Source: Plantibacter sp. Leaf314
GTDB taxonomy: Bacteria > Actinomycetota > Actinomycetes > Actinomycetales > Microbacteriaceae
DNA length: 64,000 nucleotides
Direction: 5' to 3'
Assembly (NCBI RefSeq): GCF_001423185.1
Contig: NZ_LMOB01000001.1
Coordinates: 1,268,875 to 1,332,874 of the forward strand
A model generated the notes under the pieces. That model did no database searches. It saw nothing but the letters and a program-made list of their open reading frames with translations, and was not told where the DNA came from. Position 1 is the stretch's first letter. Each line of letters opens with the position of its first letter. A program made the translations under genes and the position numbers. Positions 1 to 10,683 of this stretch are shown in pieces.

Positions 1-46
1 GGAGAGTCTACGTGATCACCCCTCGTCGGTCAATTCACACCCGCGA

Positions 47-991
47 TCAATCGGCGCCGGCCGCCACGTGCTCATGACTCCGCCGCTGCCGCGTCGTCGC
101 TGCGCGCGACTGCAGGAGCCCGGGCTCCGGATACCCGACCTCGACGAGGGTGAGTCCCCGCGCCGGCATGACCCGGAAGTCGATCTCCCGGTGGCCGCCG
201 TCCCGGAGCCGGACGACCTCCTCCAGCGAGAGGCGCCCCTCCCCCACGGCGACGCAGGCACCGACGAGCGAGCGGACCATGCTGTGGCAGAACGCGTCCG
301 CGGTGAGCCGGGCGACGAGCACTCCCGCGTCGTCGCGTTCCCAGCTGAAGGCCTGCAGGGTCCGGATGGTCGTGGCCCGAGGTCGCGGTTTGCAGTACGC
401 CTGGAAGTCGTGGAGTCCGACGAGGGACGCCGCCGCCTGCTGGAGCAGCTCGAGGTCGAGTGAGGAGGTCGTCCAGCTCGTGGTGCGGCGGACGATCGGG
501 TCCTTGCGCACGCCGGCGTCGGCGAGCCGGTACCGGTAGTGACGCCAGACGGCGGAGAACCGCGCGTCGAAGCCCTCCGGAGCCGGCTCGGCCACGTGGA
601 TGACCACGTCGCGATCCATCCCGAGGACGCCGTTCAGTCGCCGGGCCAGCAGGGTGCTCGCGCTCTCGAAGCGCGGTGAGCCGTCAGGGAACTCCGCGTG
701 GCGGCCCTGCAGGCGGGTGATCTTGGCCAACTGGCGCTCGGTCAGGTCGAGGTGCGCCACCTGACCCGACGCGTGGACGCCGGCGTCGGTGCGGCCGGCG
801 ACCACGAACCGCGGCACTGGTGGAACGGTCTTCCCGAGCACCCGGTAGAGCGCCTCCTCGAGGACTCCTTCGACCGTCCGGAGGCCGGGTTGCTTCGCCC
901 ACCCGGCGAAGTCCGTCCCGTCGTAGGCGATCGCGAGTTTGAACCGCTGCGCCGGAAGGACACCCTCCGCCTCGGATGCGTCACCGCTCAC
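47..991 (-). CDS. truA: tRNA pseudouridine(38-40) synthase TruA
   Basis: Converts uridines 38-40 of the tRNA anticodon arm to pseudouridine. The motif GRTDAGVHA carries the catalytic Asp (about residue 69), preceded by the family N-terminal stretch FKLAIAYDGTDFAGW. I chose the GTG at 991 (314 aa), which overlaps the stop of the upstream acetyltransferase gene. A GTG at 1009 is also open and neither has a clear Shine-Dalgarno sequence, so the start is uncertain. It is the last gene of the rpoA-rplQ-GNAT-truA group, a normal place for truA in actinobacteria. Confidence 0.93.
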   Translation of the reverse strand: MSGDASEAEGVLPAQRFKLAIAYDGTDFAGWAKQPGLRTVEGVLEEALYRVLGKTVPPVPRFVVAGRTDAGVHASGQVAHLDLTERQLAKITRLQGRHAEFPDGSPRFESASTLLARRLNGVLGMDRDVVIHVAEPAPEGFDARFSAVWRHYRYRLADAGVRKDPIVRRTTSWTTSSLDLELLQQAAASLVGLHDFQAYCKPRPRATTIRTLQAFSWERDDAGVLVARLTADAFCHSMVRSLVGACVAVGEGRLSLEEVVRLRDGGHREIDFRVMPARGLTLVEVGYPEPGLLQSRAATTRQRRSHEHVAAGAD

Positions 992-1994
992 GGACGTACG
1001 CCAGATCACGCGTCGTCGCGACGAACCCCTGCCGTTCGTAGAGCCCGAGCGCTCCCGTCGGGCTGGCCGTGTCGACCTCGAGCGTCGCCCGCTCCAGACC
1101 GGCGGCCTGGATCCGTCGGAGTGCCGCGGCGAGGAGGGCCGGAGCCAGGCGCCGCCCGCGCCAGTCGCGGACGGTACCCACCAGGGCGATGTAGGCGCTC
1201 GTGAAGCCCTGAGCAGACCAGCTGTCCTCGTCGACCTCCGCCAGGGTGAACCCGACGACCCGTCCGTCGTCGGCTACCGCCACCACCGAGAGGTCGTCTC
1301 GGAAGTGTGCGCCGCCCACGAACTGCGCCCACATCGCCGGAACTGTCTCGAGGCTCCCCCAGTGGTCGCGGAAGGAGTCGTTCCGTGCGTCGCGCGTGCG
1401 ATCGGCGAACTCGGGCCGGTACTCCTCGAGCGTCACGCCGGCTGGGACGTCGATCTCGTCGACCGACCGGGAGAGGTCGCGCTCCATGATGGTGAAGTAG
1501 CGTGCCACGCCGAACCCGAACCGCTCCAACAATCGCGCCGCCGCGGTGTTGCGTTCGTCGACGTAGGCCCGCGAGGAGGCCGGAGCGCCCGTCTCCACCG
1601 AGGCCAGCTGCTGCTCGGACCGCTCGAGGGACCAGGCGAGCAGGACACGACCGATCCCACGCTCGCGCCACGCGGGGTGCACGCCGCCGAACACGTAGGA
1701 GTACACGGAGACGTCCCTCGACGGCGACAGGATCACCATCGCGTAGGCGACGAGCGTCCCGTCCTCGGCGAACGCGAGCAGACTGTCGGTCGCCATGTCG
1801 ATCCACTCGTGATCGAACTCGTCGGCGATCTCGTCACGGCTCGTCACCCGGTGGGGGTTGTCGAAGGGGTCCATGGCGCGGCACAGCGCGACGATGTCGT
1901 CGATGTCCGCGCGCTCCGCCGGACGCCACTGCGTGATCTCGGGGTGCTGTGGACGTGCCGGGCGGCCGTCCGGAACGGCAGGAGTGGTACTCAT
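981..1994 (-). CDS. Tandem-domain GNAT family N-acetyltransferase
   Basis: The 337-residue protein holds two GNAT folds. The N-terminal half has a motif-A-like stretch (WRERGIGRVLLAWSLER) and the C-terminal half another (WRGRRLAPALLAAALRRI) followed by the typical ending ALGLYERQGF. Such proteins transfer an acetyl group from acetyl-CoA to an amine, but the substrate cannot be read from the sequence. The gene follows the rplQ terminator by about 40 bp and overlaps truA, so the pair is probably co-transcribed. It resembles two-domain mycothiol-synthase-like acetyltransferases in general layout, but I see no basis for naming it so. Confidence 0.8.
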   Translation of the reverse strand: MSTTPAVPDGRPARPQHPEITQWRPAERADIDDIVALCRAMDPFDNPHRVTSRDEIADEFDHEWIDMATDSLLAFAEDGTLVAYAMVILSPSRDVSVYSYVFGGVHPAWRERGIGRVLLAWSLERSEQQLASVETGAPASSRAYVDERNTAAARLLERFGFGVARYFTIMERDLSRSVDEIDVPAGVTLEEYRPEFADRTRDARNDSFRDHWGSLETVPAMWAQFVGGAHFRDDLSVVAVADDGRVVGFTLAEVDEDSWSAQGFTSAYIALVGTVRDWRGRRLAPALLAAALRRIQAAGLERATLEVDTASPTGALGLYERQGFVATTRDLAYVRER

Positions 1995-2036
1995 GCCTCC
2001 AGCCTAGGACACCGTCGAAACGTGCCCGGGAACGAC

Positions 2037-2070
2037 GGAACCCCGCCCTCCGTGCGGAGAGCGGGGTTCC
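2037..2070 (-). terminator. Hairpin terminator after rplQ
   Basis: Perfect 10-bp arms GGAACCCCGC/GCGGGGTTCC, with a further four inner pairs and a GTGC loop, lie 19 bp past the rplQ stop. There is no U-tract, as is common in high-GC actinobacteria. Confidence 0.75.
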
Positions 2071-2088
2071 GTTCGTGTGGTGCCGAAC

Positions 2089-2640
2089 CTACTTGGCGTC
2101 CTTCGCGGGAGCCTCGTCGGTGGTCTCGCCGGCGTGGACCGACTCGCCGTCGGTCTCCGTTGCCTCGACTGCCTCAGCAGCCTCGACCTCGGCGGCAGCG
2201 GGCGTCTCCTCGGCAGGAGCCTCGTCGACCGGCGCTGCGGCGTGCTTCGCCGACTGCTTGGCCGGCTTCGCCTTCGGCGTGACGGGCTCGAGGACGAGCT
2301 CGATCACGGCCATCGGAGCGTTGTCGCCCTTGCGGTAGCCGGTCTTGATGATGCGCGTGTAGCCGCCCTGACGGTCGGCGACGAGCGGAGCGATCTCCGT
2401 GAAGAGCTCGTGGACGACGCTCTTGTCGGTGATGGTCGCGAGCACCCGACGGCGGGCGTGCAGGTCGCCACGCTTCGCGAAGGTGATCAGGCGCTCAGCG
2501 AGGGGACGAAGACGCTTCGCCTTGGTCTCGGTGGTCTGGATGCGCTTGTGGGTGAACAGCGCAGCAGCGAGGTTGGCGAGCAGCAGACGCTCGTGAGCGG
2601 GGCCGCCTCCGAGGCGGGGTCCCTTGGTGGGAGTAGGCAT
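2089..2640 (-). CDS. rplQ: 50S ribosomal protein L17 with long acidic C-terminal tail
   Basis: L17 sits near the peptide exit tunnel of the large subunit. Residues 1 to about 118 (start [20 protein letters not shown]) are the conserved domain. The following roughly 65 residues are an Ala/Glu/Pro-rich low-complexity tail absent from classical L17 (about 120 aa). It is the last gene of the alpha operon and is followed by the 2037-2070 hairpin. The tail is probably disordered and surface exposed. Confidence 0.97.
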   Translation of the reverse strand: MPTPTKGPRLGGGPAHERLLLANLAAALFTHKRIQTTETKAKRLRPLAERLITFAKRGDLHARRRVLATITDKSVVHELFTEIAPLVADRQGGYTRIIKTGYRKGDNAPMAVIELVLEPVTPKAKPAKQSAKHAAAPVDEAPAEETPAAAEVEAAEAVEATETDGESVHAGETTDEAPAKDAK

Positions 2641-2684
2641 TCTTGTCTCTCTTCAGGTTGGAAAGTCGTCAGGTGGATCGCGAG

Positions 2685-3677
2685 CTAGGAGACGGTCTCG
2701 TCGTCGTAGCCGCTGTAGAAGTGGGCGCCGTCGAACCCGGGGACCGAGTCCTTCAGCGAGAGGCCCATTTCGGTGAGCTTGTCGCGAACCTCATCCACCG
2801 ACTTCTGACCGAAGTTGCGGATGTTCATGAGCTGCGTCTCCGACAGCGCAACGAGCTCGCTGACGTTGTTGATGCCCTCACGCTTGAGGCAGTTGTACGA
2901 GCGCACGGAGAGGTCGAGGTCCTCGATCGGGATCGAGAGCTCGCCGGGCAGCACGGCGTCGACCGGCGCGGGGCCGATCTCGATGCCCTCTGCGGCGGTG
3001 TTGAGCTCGCGGGCCAGACCGAACAGCTCGGTCAGCGTGCGACCGGCCGACGCGATGGCGTCGCGCGGCGTGATCGCCGGCTTCGACTCGACGTCGACGA
3101 CCAGGCGGTCGAAGTCGGTGCGCTCACCGGCACGAGTCGCCTCGACGCGGTAGGTCACCTTGAGGACGGGCGAGTAGATCGAGTCGACGGGGATCTGACC
3201 GGCTTCGCTGAACTCGTTGCGGTTCTGCGTCGCCGAGACGTAGCCACGGCCACGCTCGATCGTGAGCTCGAGCTCGAACTTCGCCTTGTCGTTGAGCGTC
3301 GCGATGACCAGGTCCGGGTTGTGGACCTCGACACCGGCCGGAGCCGAGATGTCGGCCGCGGTGACCTGGCCTGCGCCGGTCTTGCGGAGGTACGCCGTGA
3401 TCGGCTCGTCGTGCTCGCTGGAGACGACGAGACCCTTGATGTTCAGGATGATCTCGGTGACGTCTTCCTTGACACCGGGGATGGTGCTGAACTCGTGCAG
3501 CACACCGTCGATGCGGATGCTCGTGACTGCGGCGCCCGGGATGGACGACAGCAGGGTGCGACGGAGCGAGTTCCCGAGGGTGTACCCGAAGCCTGGCTCG
3601 AGCGGCTCGATGATGAACCGGCTGCGGAACTCCGAGATGGATTCTTCGGTGAGCGTAGGGCGCTGTGCGATGAGCAC
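2685..3677 (-). CDS. rpoA: DNA-directed RNA polymerase subunit alpha
   Basis: The 330-residue alpha subunit starts polymerase assembly and contacts upstream promoter DNA and activators. The N-terminal dimerisation domain spans about residues 1-230 (with [20 protein letters not shown]), and the C-terminal domain contains the helix-hairpin-helix region [17 protein letters not shown]. It starts at GTG 3677 behind AAGGAA. In most actinobacteria rpsD lies directly upstream. Here that slot (3678-3834) is empty of coding sequence and holds a large hairpin. Confidence 0.98.
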   Translation of the reverse strand: MLIAQRPTLTEESISEFRSRFIIEPLEPGFGYTLGNSLRRTLLSSIPGAAVTSIRIDGVLHEFSTIPGVKEDVTEIILNIKGLVVSSEHDEPITAYLRKTGAGQVTAADISAPAGVEVHNPDLVIATLNDKAKFELELTIERGRGYVSATQNRNEFSEAGQIPVDSIYSPVLKVTYRVEATRAGERTDFDRLVVDVESKPAITPRDAIASAGRTLTELFGLARELNTAAEGIEIGPAPVDAVLPGELSIPIEDLDLSVRSYNCLKREGINNVSELVALSETQLMNIRNFGQKSVDEVRDKLTEMGLSLKDSVPGFDGAHFYSGYDDETVS

Positions 3678-3695
3678 TATGGATTCCTTTCGGCT

Positions 3696-3717
3696 AAGTG
3701 TCCGCTATATGACACTT
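3696..3717 (-). repeat. Inverted repeat in the rpoA leader
   Basis: AAGTGTC-N8-GACACTT lies just upstream of the rpoA ribosome-binding site. It could form a small RNA hairpin or be a protein site. No function can be assigned. Confidence 0.4.
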
Positions 3718-3769
3718 GCGTTGGCGAGGTATTGAATTGTGTTCGCTGGCCCTGGTCACCAGGACCATG

Positions 3770-3817
3770 CCGTGATCCGTCCGCGGCGATCAGATGATCG
3801 CCACGGACGGATCACGG
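3770..3817 (-). repeat. Large intercistronic hairpin between rpsK and rpoA
   Basis: A 14-bp arm (3770-3783) pairs perfectly with 3804-3817. After one C.A mismatch a further 7-8 bp (GGCGATC/GATCGCC) close on a small AGAT loop, giving a stem of about 21 bp. It is much stronger than a routine spacer and stands where rpsD usually is. It may be an attenuator, an RNA-processing site or a partial terminator that sets rpoA-rplQ expression apart from rpsM-rpsK. Confidence 0.75.
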
Positions 3818-3834
3818 CCGGTGAACCGAAGGAA

Positions 3835-4233
3835 TTAGACGCGGCGACGCTTCGGGGGGCGGCAACCGTTGTGTGCCTGAGGCGTGACGTCGTTGATCGA
3901 ACCGACCTCGAGGCCTGCGGCCTGGAGCGAACGGATCGCGGTCTCGCGGCCGGAGCCCGGTCCCTTGACGAAGACGTCGACCTTCTTCATGCCGTGCTCC
4001 TGCGCCTGACGCGCAGCCGACTCGGCGGCGAGCTGTGCGGCGAACGGGGTCGACTTGCGCGAACCCTTGAAGCCGACGCCACCGGACGAAGCCCAGCTGA
4101 TGACCGCGCCCGAGGGGTCGGTGATCGAGACGATCGTGTTGTTGAACGTCGACTTGATGTGGGCCTGGCCCACGGCGATGTTCTTCTTTTCCTTCTTACG
4201 CGGCTTCCGAACGGCCGACTTTGGTGCTGCCAT
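3835..4233 (-). CDS. rpsK: 30S ribosomal protein S11
   Basis: S11 (132 aa) lines the mRNA exit channel of the 30S platform. The family core ([19 protein letters not shown]) and the basic C-terminus ending CRPPKRRRV are both present, and the length is normal. It lies between rpsM and rpoA in the alpha operon. Confidence 0.98.
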   Translation of the reverse strand: MAAPKSAVRKPRKKEKKNIAVGQAHIKSTFNNTIVSITDPSGAVISWASSGGVGFKGSRKSTPFAAQLAAESAARQAQEHGMKKVDVFVKGPGSGRETAIRSLQAAGLEVGSINDVTPQAHNGCRPPKRRRV

Positions 4234-4274
4234 GAATATCTCCTGAGTCCTATGACGAGGCGACTAGGCGGGGC

Positions 4275-4649
4275 CTAGCGGGCCTTCTTCTTGCCGGCGA
4301 CGGTGCGCTTCGGGCCCTTGCGGGTGCGCGCATTGGTCTTGGTGCGCTGGCCGTGGACCGGAAGGCCACGACGGTGACGGATGCCCTGGTAGGACCCGAT
4401 CTCCACCTTGCGGCGGATGTCGGCGGCGACCTCACGGCGGAGGTCACCCTCGACCTTGAAGGTGCCCTCGATGTAATCGCGCAGGGCGATCAGCTGGTCA
4501 TCGGTGAGATCCTTCACGCGGATGTCTCCGCTGATGCCGGTGTCGGCGAGGGTCTTGAGTGACCGCGTGCGGCCAACACCGTAGATGTACGTCAGTGCAA
4601 CTTCCACGCGCTTGTCGCGTGGGATGTCTACGCCGGCGAGACGTGCCAT
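4275..4649 (-). CDS. rpsM: 30S ribosomal protein S13
   Basis: S13 (124 aa) sits in the head of the 30S subunit and forms bridges to the 50S. It begins [20 protein letters not shown], contains the YGVGRTRS helix-hairpin-helix segment, and ends in a basic tail ([13 protein letters not shown]). It is followed 41 bp later by rpsK. Confidence 0.98.
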   Translation of the reverse strand: MARLAGVDIPRDKRVEVALTYIYGVGRTRSLKTLADTGISGDIRVKDLTDDQLIALRDYIEGTFKVEGDLRREVAADIRRKVEIGSYQGIRHRRGLPVHGQRTKTNARTRKGPKRTVAGKKKAR

Positions 4650-4810
4650 GGTGGCTTCTCCTAGGAGTTGTGGAGGTGTGGAGCAATTCCGGTGCTCGGG
4701 CCTCCGACCCGAGGTGTCCCCCGCCGCGCTTGCGCGTTGCAGGATATGGAACTGCCGTTAGAGGGGTGCTGCTGTGGTGCTCAGGGCTGCGTACTGCAGG
4801 TCCTCTGAGA

Positions 4811-4924
4811 TCAACCCTGGCGCTGCTTGTGGCGCGGGTTCTCGCAGATGACCATGACGCGGCCGTTGCGACGGATGACCTTGCACTTGTCGCAGATCTT
4901 CTTGACGCTGGGCTTGACCTTCAT
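4811..4924 (-). CDS. rpmJ: 50S ribosomal protein L36 (zinc-binding form)
   Basis: A 37-codon gene translating as [20 protein letters not shown] and ending NPRHKQRQG. Cys11, Cys14, Cys27 and His32 form the zinc site of the C+ paralogue, which suggests the organism may also own a zinc-free version elsewhere. It lies between infA and rpsM in the conserved order. Confidence 0.96.
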   Translation of the reverse strand: MKVKPSVKKICDKCKVIRRNGRVMVICENPRHKQRQG

Positions 4925-5004
4925 AGTTCTCTCTTTTCGCTGTCGTCGTGCCGGGCCCGACACCGGTTGGTGGCGGCGCGTCCGGCCGTTACTTACAGCG
5001 CGAC

Positions 5005-5226
5005 CTACTTGTAGCGGTAGACGATCCGACCACGGGTCAGGTCGTAGGGGGTCAGTTCCACGATCACGCGGTCCTCTGGGAGGATGCGGATGTAGTGCTG
5101 ACGCATTTTGCCCGAAATGTGGGCAAGTACCTTGTGTCCGTTGGTCAGCTCAACGCGGAACATCGCGTTGGGCAGAGCCTCGACCACTTGGCCCTCGATC
5201 TCGATGACGCCGTCTTTTTTGGCCAT
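5005..5226 (-). CDS. infA: Translation initiation factor IF-1
   Basis: IF-1 occupies the 30S A site during initiation. The 73-residue protein starts [20 protein letters not shown] and is a single OB-fold (S1-like). The frame is open upstream to 5304, but family length and the ATG at 5226 fix the start. A promoter lies about 100 bp upstream, so infA-rpmJ-rpsM-rpsK appears to begin a separate transcript. Confidence 0.98.
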   Translation of the reverse strand: MAKKDGVIEIEGQVVEALPNAMFRVELTNGHKVLAHISGKMRQHYIRILPEDRVIVELTPYDLTRGRIVYRYK

Positions 5227-5324
5227 AGCCTCACTGTCGCTCAGGTTGAGTCGCACTGGTCGTGCGGATGGATTGCGGTGCGGATGTCGGCTCGCCGAAG
5301 GCATGCAGAAAGCACCAAAGATCG

Positions 5325-5354
5325 ATTCTATGCTATGTTTCGGCGTTTCACCAA
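5325..5354 (-). promoter_or_regulatory. Predicted housekeeping promoter of the infA operon
   Basis: On the minus strand TTGGTG (5349-5354) and TAGAAT (5325-5330) are separated by 18 bp, in a locally AT-richer stretch just after the PabC-like gene. The predicted transcript starts near 5318 with a leader of about 90 nt to infA. Confidence 0.7.
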
Positions 5355-5378
5355 CTCAACGTCGAGAGGCGCCCGTCG

Positions 5379-6263
5379 TCACTCGGTCCGCGCGAGGAGG
5401 GCGGCGTTCAGCTCCGCCGTGAGTCCTCGGTCGATGCCGACCGGCCGGCCGTCGACGGCTGCGACGGGGGCGGCCAGCCGCACGCTCGACAGCAACCACA
5501 CCGCATCGGCCTGCATCACATCGTCCGGGGTCAGCATGCGGTGTTCACACGGGTGTCCCTCGGCTTCGAGGTGCTCCCAGAGCGCCAGTTGCGTGGTGCC
5601 GGGAAGGATCCCGCTCGACGCGGGCGGCGTGACGAAGGTGCCCCCGATCCGGGCGACCACGGTCGAGGTCGGCCCCTCGAGCACGAACCCGTCGCTGCTC
5701 ACGAAGAGCACGTCGTCCGCGCCACGACGGTGCGCCTCCCGGAGGGCGGCCATGTTGACCGCGTACGAGAGCGTCTTCGCGCCCGCGAGCAGCCAGGGCG
5801 ACCGCTCCTGGACGTCACTCGACAGGCCACGATCCAGGAGCACGACCTCGATCCCGTCCGCTCGTTCCGGGAATCCGCTCGCCGGTGTCGCCGAGACCCA
5901 GGCCGTCGGACGCTCACCGCTCCCCCGGGTGAGGACGAGACGCACCGCGCTCTGCTCGGCGTCCGGGAGCGCTGCGACCGCGCGATCGACGGCCGTCCGC
6001 CACTGCGCGTGGTTCGGCGCAGGCAGGTCGAGGATGGCCGCCGATTCGGTCAGGCGGGCGAGGTGCGCGTCGACCGACTGCGCGTGGCGCCCGACCACAC
6101 CGATCGTCTCGAAGATCCCGTCGCCGCGTGCCGGCCCCAGGTCGAAGACGCTCAGGACACCGGAGCCGTCACCGCCGGAGGTGATCGACGCTTCGAGCGT
6201 CGCCTCGTCGGCCATGGCGTCTGCTGGCAGGACGTCGAGCAGGAACACGATCGGAGCACTCAT
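5379..6263 (-). CDS. Class IV PLP aminotransferase/lyase (PabC-like)
   Basis: Fold-type IV PLP enzyme of 294 residues. It matches the aminodeoxychorismate lyase/branched-chain aminotransferase family: GDGIFETIGV near the N-terminus, AGAKTLSYAVNMAALREAHRRGADDVLF carrying the PLP lysine (in GAKT), and GFVLEGPTSTV toward the cofactor-phosphate site. Aminodeoxychorismate lyase (4-aminobenzoate for folate) is the most likely role, but D-amino-acid or branched-chain aminotransferase activity cannot be excluded. I chose ATG 6263, which gives normal family length. It lies between map and infA, an unusual partner inside a ribosomal gene string. Confidence 0.8.
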   Translation of the reverse strand: MSAPIVFLLDVLPADAMADEATLEASITSGGDGSGVLSVFDLGPARGDGIFETIGVVGRHAQSVDAHLARLTESAAILDLPAPNHAQWRTAVDRAVAALPDAEQSAVRLVLTRGSGERPTAWVSATPASGFPERADGIEVVLLDRGLSSDVQERSPWLLAGAKTLSYAVNMAALREAHRRGADDVLFVSSDGFVLEGPTSTVVARIGGTFVTPPASSGILPGTTQLALWEHLEAEGHPCEHRMLTPDDVMQADAVWLLSSVRLAAPVAAVDGRPVGIDRGLTAELNAALLARTE

Positions 6264-6310
6264 GACGAGCAACTCTACCGGTGGCGCAGCCGACGCCGGC
6301 AGCGCGGTGA

Positions 6311-7150
6311 TCAGGCGGGGCGGACCGGTGTGACACCGAACGCGGCCAGGGCCGCAGCGCCGCCATCTGACGCCGTCAGCACCCAGATGCCGTCGCGGTG
6401 CACGGCCACGCTGTGCTCCCAGTGCGCTGCAGCCGCACCGTCGAGCGTGGCGACCGTCCATTCGTCGTCGCGGACGAAGGTGTCGGGGCTCCCCGCCACC
6501 ACCATCGGCTCGATGGCCACCACGAGCCCGGGCTTCACCTCGGGGCCGCGCTGGCGGACGCGGTAGTTGAAGACCGGCGGCGCCTCGTGCATCGTGCGAC
6601 CGATGCCGTGACCGACGTAGTCGGTGAGGATGCCGTACGGACGGCCCTCAGGGGAATGGTCCTCGACGTACTCCTCGATCGCCGCACCGACCTGATTGAG
6701 GTGACGCGCCGTCGCGAGTTCGGCGATGCCGGCCCACAGCGACCCTTCGGTCACGGCCGACAACCGCTCGCGCTCGGCGACGAGTTCCGGACGGCTCGGG
6801 TCCGGCAGGACGATGGTCATCGCCGAATCGCCGTTCCAGCCGTCGATCTCCGCCCCGCTGTCGACCGAGACGATGTCACCGGGAGCGAGGACCCGGCCGC
6901 CGGGGATCCCGTGCACGACGTCATCGTTCACCGAGGTGCAGACCGTGTGCCGATATCCCGGGACGAGCTTGAAGTTGGAGTGGCCACCGGCAGCGATGAT
7001 CGCCGCCTCCGCCACCGCGTCGAGCTGCAGGGTCGTGACTCCGGGAGCGATCCGTTCGCGGACGGCGTCGAGCGACGCCGCCGTGGCGAGCCCGGGCGCG
7101 ATCATCGCGCGCATCTGCTCGGGGGTCTTGTAGATCGACTTCCGGAACAC
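6311..7150 (-). CDS. map: Type I methionine aminopeptidase
   Basis: Removes the N-terminal methionine from nascent proteins. The 279-residue protein has the pita-bread metal ligands: Asp in SVDSGAEIDGW, Asp in NGDSA, His in YVGHGIGRTMHE, Glu in AIEPMVV and Glu in WEHS. The substrate His lies in DDVVHGIPG. It starts at GTG 7150 without a good ribosome-binding site, 20 bp after adk, so translation may be coupled. The secY-adk-map order is the standard end of the spc operon. Confidence 0.96.
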   Translation of the reverse strand: MFRKSIYKTPEQMRAMIAPGLATAASLDAVRERIAPGVTTLQLDAVAEAAIIAAGGHSNFKLVPGYRHTVCTSVNDDVVHGIPGGRVLAPGDIVSVDSGAEIDGWNGDSAMTIVLPDPSRPELVAERERLSAVTEGSLWAGIAELATARHLNQVGAAIEEYVEDHSPEGRPYGILTDYVGHGIGRTMHEAPPVFNYRVRQRGPEVKPGLVVAIEPMVVAGSPDTFVRDDEWTVATLDGAAAAHWEHSVAVHRDGIWVLTASDGGAAALAAFGVTPVRPA

Positions 7151-7170
7151 CGTACTGGAGGCGTTCTGCG

Positions 7171-7772
7171 TCAGACGGCGGGCACGATGATGCCGCGAGC
7201 TGCCAACGCGGCATCGATGCGGGCGGTCACCTCGGACACCTCACCGAGTCCGTCCACGGCGACGACGAGTCCGCGCGCGGTGAAGACCTCGATCAGCGGA
7301 GCGGTCTCCTTCGCGTACAGCTCGAGCCGGTGACGGATGACGTCTTCGGTGTCGTCGGGGCGACCTTCCGCTTCAGCACGCTTCAGCAACCGGACGACGA
7401 CCTCCTCCGTCTCGGCCTGCAACTGCACGACCGCGTCGAGACTCGTGCCGTTCTCCGCGAGGAGCGCGTCGAGCGCGACGACCTGGTCGGTCGTGCGCGG
7501 GTACCCGTCGAGCAGGAACCCGTCGAGGGCGTCCGGCTGGTGCAGGCGGTCGCGCACGATCTCGTTGGTCAACGAGTCCGGGACGTAGCCGCCCCCGCGG
7601 ACGAGCTCCTGGACCTGCTTGCCGAGCGGCGTGCCGCCCTTGATGTTCGCGCGGAAGATGTCTCCGGTCGAGATCGCCGGGATGCCGAAGCGCTCCGACA
7701 GGAAGGCTGCCTGCGTGCCCTTGCCGGACCCGGGAGGACCGACGATGAGCAGACGGGGCTTTCCGGACGCGC

Positions 7773-7776
<4 letters not shown>
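7171..7776 (-). CDS. adk: Adenylate kinase
   Basis: Catalyses ATP + AMP to 2 ADP. The 201-residue protein has the P-loop [10 protein letters not shown] at residues 13-22, the NMP-binding segment [10 protein letters not shown], and [11 protein letters not shown]. The lid is the short type without the zinc-binding cysteines, as usual in actinobacteria. The start is TTG at 7776, overlapping the secY stop in a TTGA junction, so translation is probably coupled to secY. Confidence 0.97.
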
Positions 7777-9101
<1,325 letters not shown>

Positions 9102-9194
9102 AAGGGGCCTCCTGTGGGATGGTGCGGGGTCGGCCCGGGTGACCGGCATGATGCCGGCCACCCGAGTGAGCTCCTGTGCGGAGCCGGCCGAGGG

Positions 9195-9791
9195 CTACTT
9201 GACGCTGCCCCCGGCTGCCACGATCTTCTGCTCAGCTGAGCCGGAGACCTTGTCGACCGCGACATTCAGCTTAACCGAGATGTCACCGTTTCCGAGAACC
9301 TTGACCTTCTCGTTCTTCCGGACGGCACCCTTGGCGACGAGGTCGACCGTGGTGACGTCGCCACCCTTGGGGTACAGCTCGGCGAGCTTCTCCAGGTTCA
9401 CGACCTGGTACTCGACACGGAAGGGGTTCTTGAAGCCACGGAGCTTCGGGGTGCGCATGTGCAGCGGCATCTGCCCACCCTCGAAGCCGACCTTGACGTT
9501 GTAGCGGGCCTTCGTACCCTTGGTACCGCGACCAGCGGTCTTACCCTTGGACGCCTCACCGCGACCGACGCGCATCCGGGCCTTCTTGGCACCGGCGGCG
9601 GGACGGAGGTGGTGGACCTTCAGGACCTGCTCGCGCTTCTCGGCGGGCTCGTCCGTCGCGGGCTTCTTGGCAGCAGCAGCCTTGGGGGCCGCCTTCGCCT
9701 TCGGCTCGGACTTCGCAGCGGCCGTCTTCGGAGCTGCCTTCGCAGCGGCCTTGGGGGCCTTCTCCTCAGTGGTTTCGTTCTTCTCAGCCAT
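9195..9791 (-). CDS. rplO: 50S ribosomal protein L15 with Ala/Lys-rich N-terminal extension
   Basis: Residues from about 56 onward ([20 protein letters not shown]) are classical L15, an early 50S assembly protein. They are preceded by some 50 residues made almost only of Ala, Lys, Glu and Pro. The ATG at 9791 has GAGGAG at good distance and shares a base with the rpmD stop (TAATG), so the extension is real. It is probably a disordered tail on the ribosome surface. Confidence 0.97.
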   Translation of the reverse strand: MAEKNETTEEKAPKAAAKAAPKTAAAKSEPKAKAAPKAAAAKKPATDEPAEKREQVLKVHHLRPAAGAKKARMRVGRGEASKGKTAGRGTKGTKARYNVKVGFEGGQMPLHMRTPKLRGFKNPFRVEYQVVNLEKLAELYPKGGDVTTVDLVAKGAVRKNEKVKVLGNGDISVKLNVAVDKVSGSAEQKIVAAGGSVK

Positions 9792-9973
9792 TAGTCGATC
9801 TCCTCAACCTGTACGAGGTGAGCAACAGTGTTCACGTAGCCGCGGTTCTGTGCGTTGTCCGGACGGACGACGACAGCACCGATGCGACGGAGACCCAGGC
9901 TGCGAAGCGTGTCGCGCTGGTTCTGCTTCTCACTAATTCTGCCCTTGATCTGGGTGATCCTCAGCTGGGCCAT
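9791..9973 (-). CDS. rpmD: 50S ribosomal protein L30
   Basis: The 60-residue protein reads [20 protein letters not shown] and ends [11 protein letters not shown]. The start ATG shares one base with the rpsE stop (TGATG) and the stop shares one with the rplO start. A longer in-frame reading into rpsE is a shadow. Confidence 0.97.
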   Translation of the reverse strand: MAQLRITQIKGRISEKQNQRDTLRSLGLRRIGAVVVRPDNAQNRGYVNTVAHLVQVEEID

Positions 9974-10683
9974 CAGGCACCTACCTTCGCAGCAGCGGCC
10001 GCCTGAACGGCCTCTGCCTCTGCGCGGAGCAGACGGGCCGGAGCGACCTGGTCGAACTCGAGACCACGACGAGCTGCAACGGCACGAGGTTCCTCGAGCT
10101 GCTTCAGCGCCGTGACGGTCGCGTGGACGATGTTGATCGTGTTGGACGAACCGAGCGACTTGCTCAGGACGTCGTGGATACCGGCGCACTCGAGGACGGC
10201 GCGGACCGGACCACCGGCGATGACACCGGTACCGGCGGCGGCGGGGCGCAGGAGCACCACACCGGCTGCCGCCTCACCCTGGGTGGGGTGCGGGATGGTC
10301 GAACCGACGCGCGGGACGCGGAAGAAGTTCTTCTTCGCCTCCTCGACGCCCTTCGCGATCGCGAGGGGCACTTCGCGGGCCTTACCGTAGCCGACGCCGA
10401 CCATGCCGTTGCCGTCACCGACGACCACGAGGGCGGTGAAGCTGAAGCGGCGACCACCCTTCACGACCTTCGAGACACGGTTGATGGTCACGACGCGCTC
10501 CAGGAACTGGCTCTTGTCGCTGTCGCGGCTTCCGCGGTCGCGGTTCGGGTTGCGCTCACGGCCTCCGCGACGCGCCTCGCGGGGCTCGCGGTCACCGGTC
10601 GGTGCCGTCGACGCCGCGGTCTCGACCGGGGCCTCGGCCACGGTTGCGACAGGCTCTTGCAGCTGCTTGTTGTCTTCGCTCAC
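9973..10683 (-). CDS. rpsE: 30S ribosomal protein S5 with N-terminal extension
   Basis: S5 guards decoding accuracy and mRNA unwinding at the 30S entry site. The double-stranded-RNA-binding-like domain starts around residue 58 ([20 protein letters not shown]), followed by the C-terminal domain ([19 protein letters not shown]). The first 55 or so residues are an acidic then Arg/Gly/Asn-rich extension. GTG 10683 overlaps the rplR stop (GTGA). Confidence 0.97.
   Translation of the reverse strand: MSEDNKQLQEPVATVAEAPVETAASTAPTGDREPREARRGGRERNPNRDRGSRDSDKSQFLERVVTINRVSKVVKGGRRFSFTALVVVGDGNGMVGVGYGKAREVPLAIAKGVEEAKKNFFRVPRVGSTIPHPTQGEAAAGVVLLRPAAAGTGVIAGGPVRAVLECAGIHDVLSKSLGSSNTINIVHATVTALKQLEEPRAVAARRGLEFDQVAPARLLRAEAEAVQAAAAAKVGA

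Noticed and set aside
5227..5304. 26 extra codons at the start of IF-1
   Set aside because: IF-1 is uniformly about 72-73 residues, and the ATG at 5226 begins the conserved sequence.
9102..9161. Longer SecY reading from 9161
   Set aside because: AGGAGG at proper distance before TTG 9101 and the family start FTAIGRIFRTPDLRRKI decide for the shorter form.
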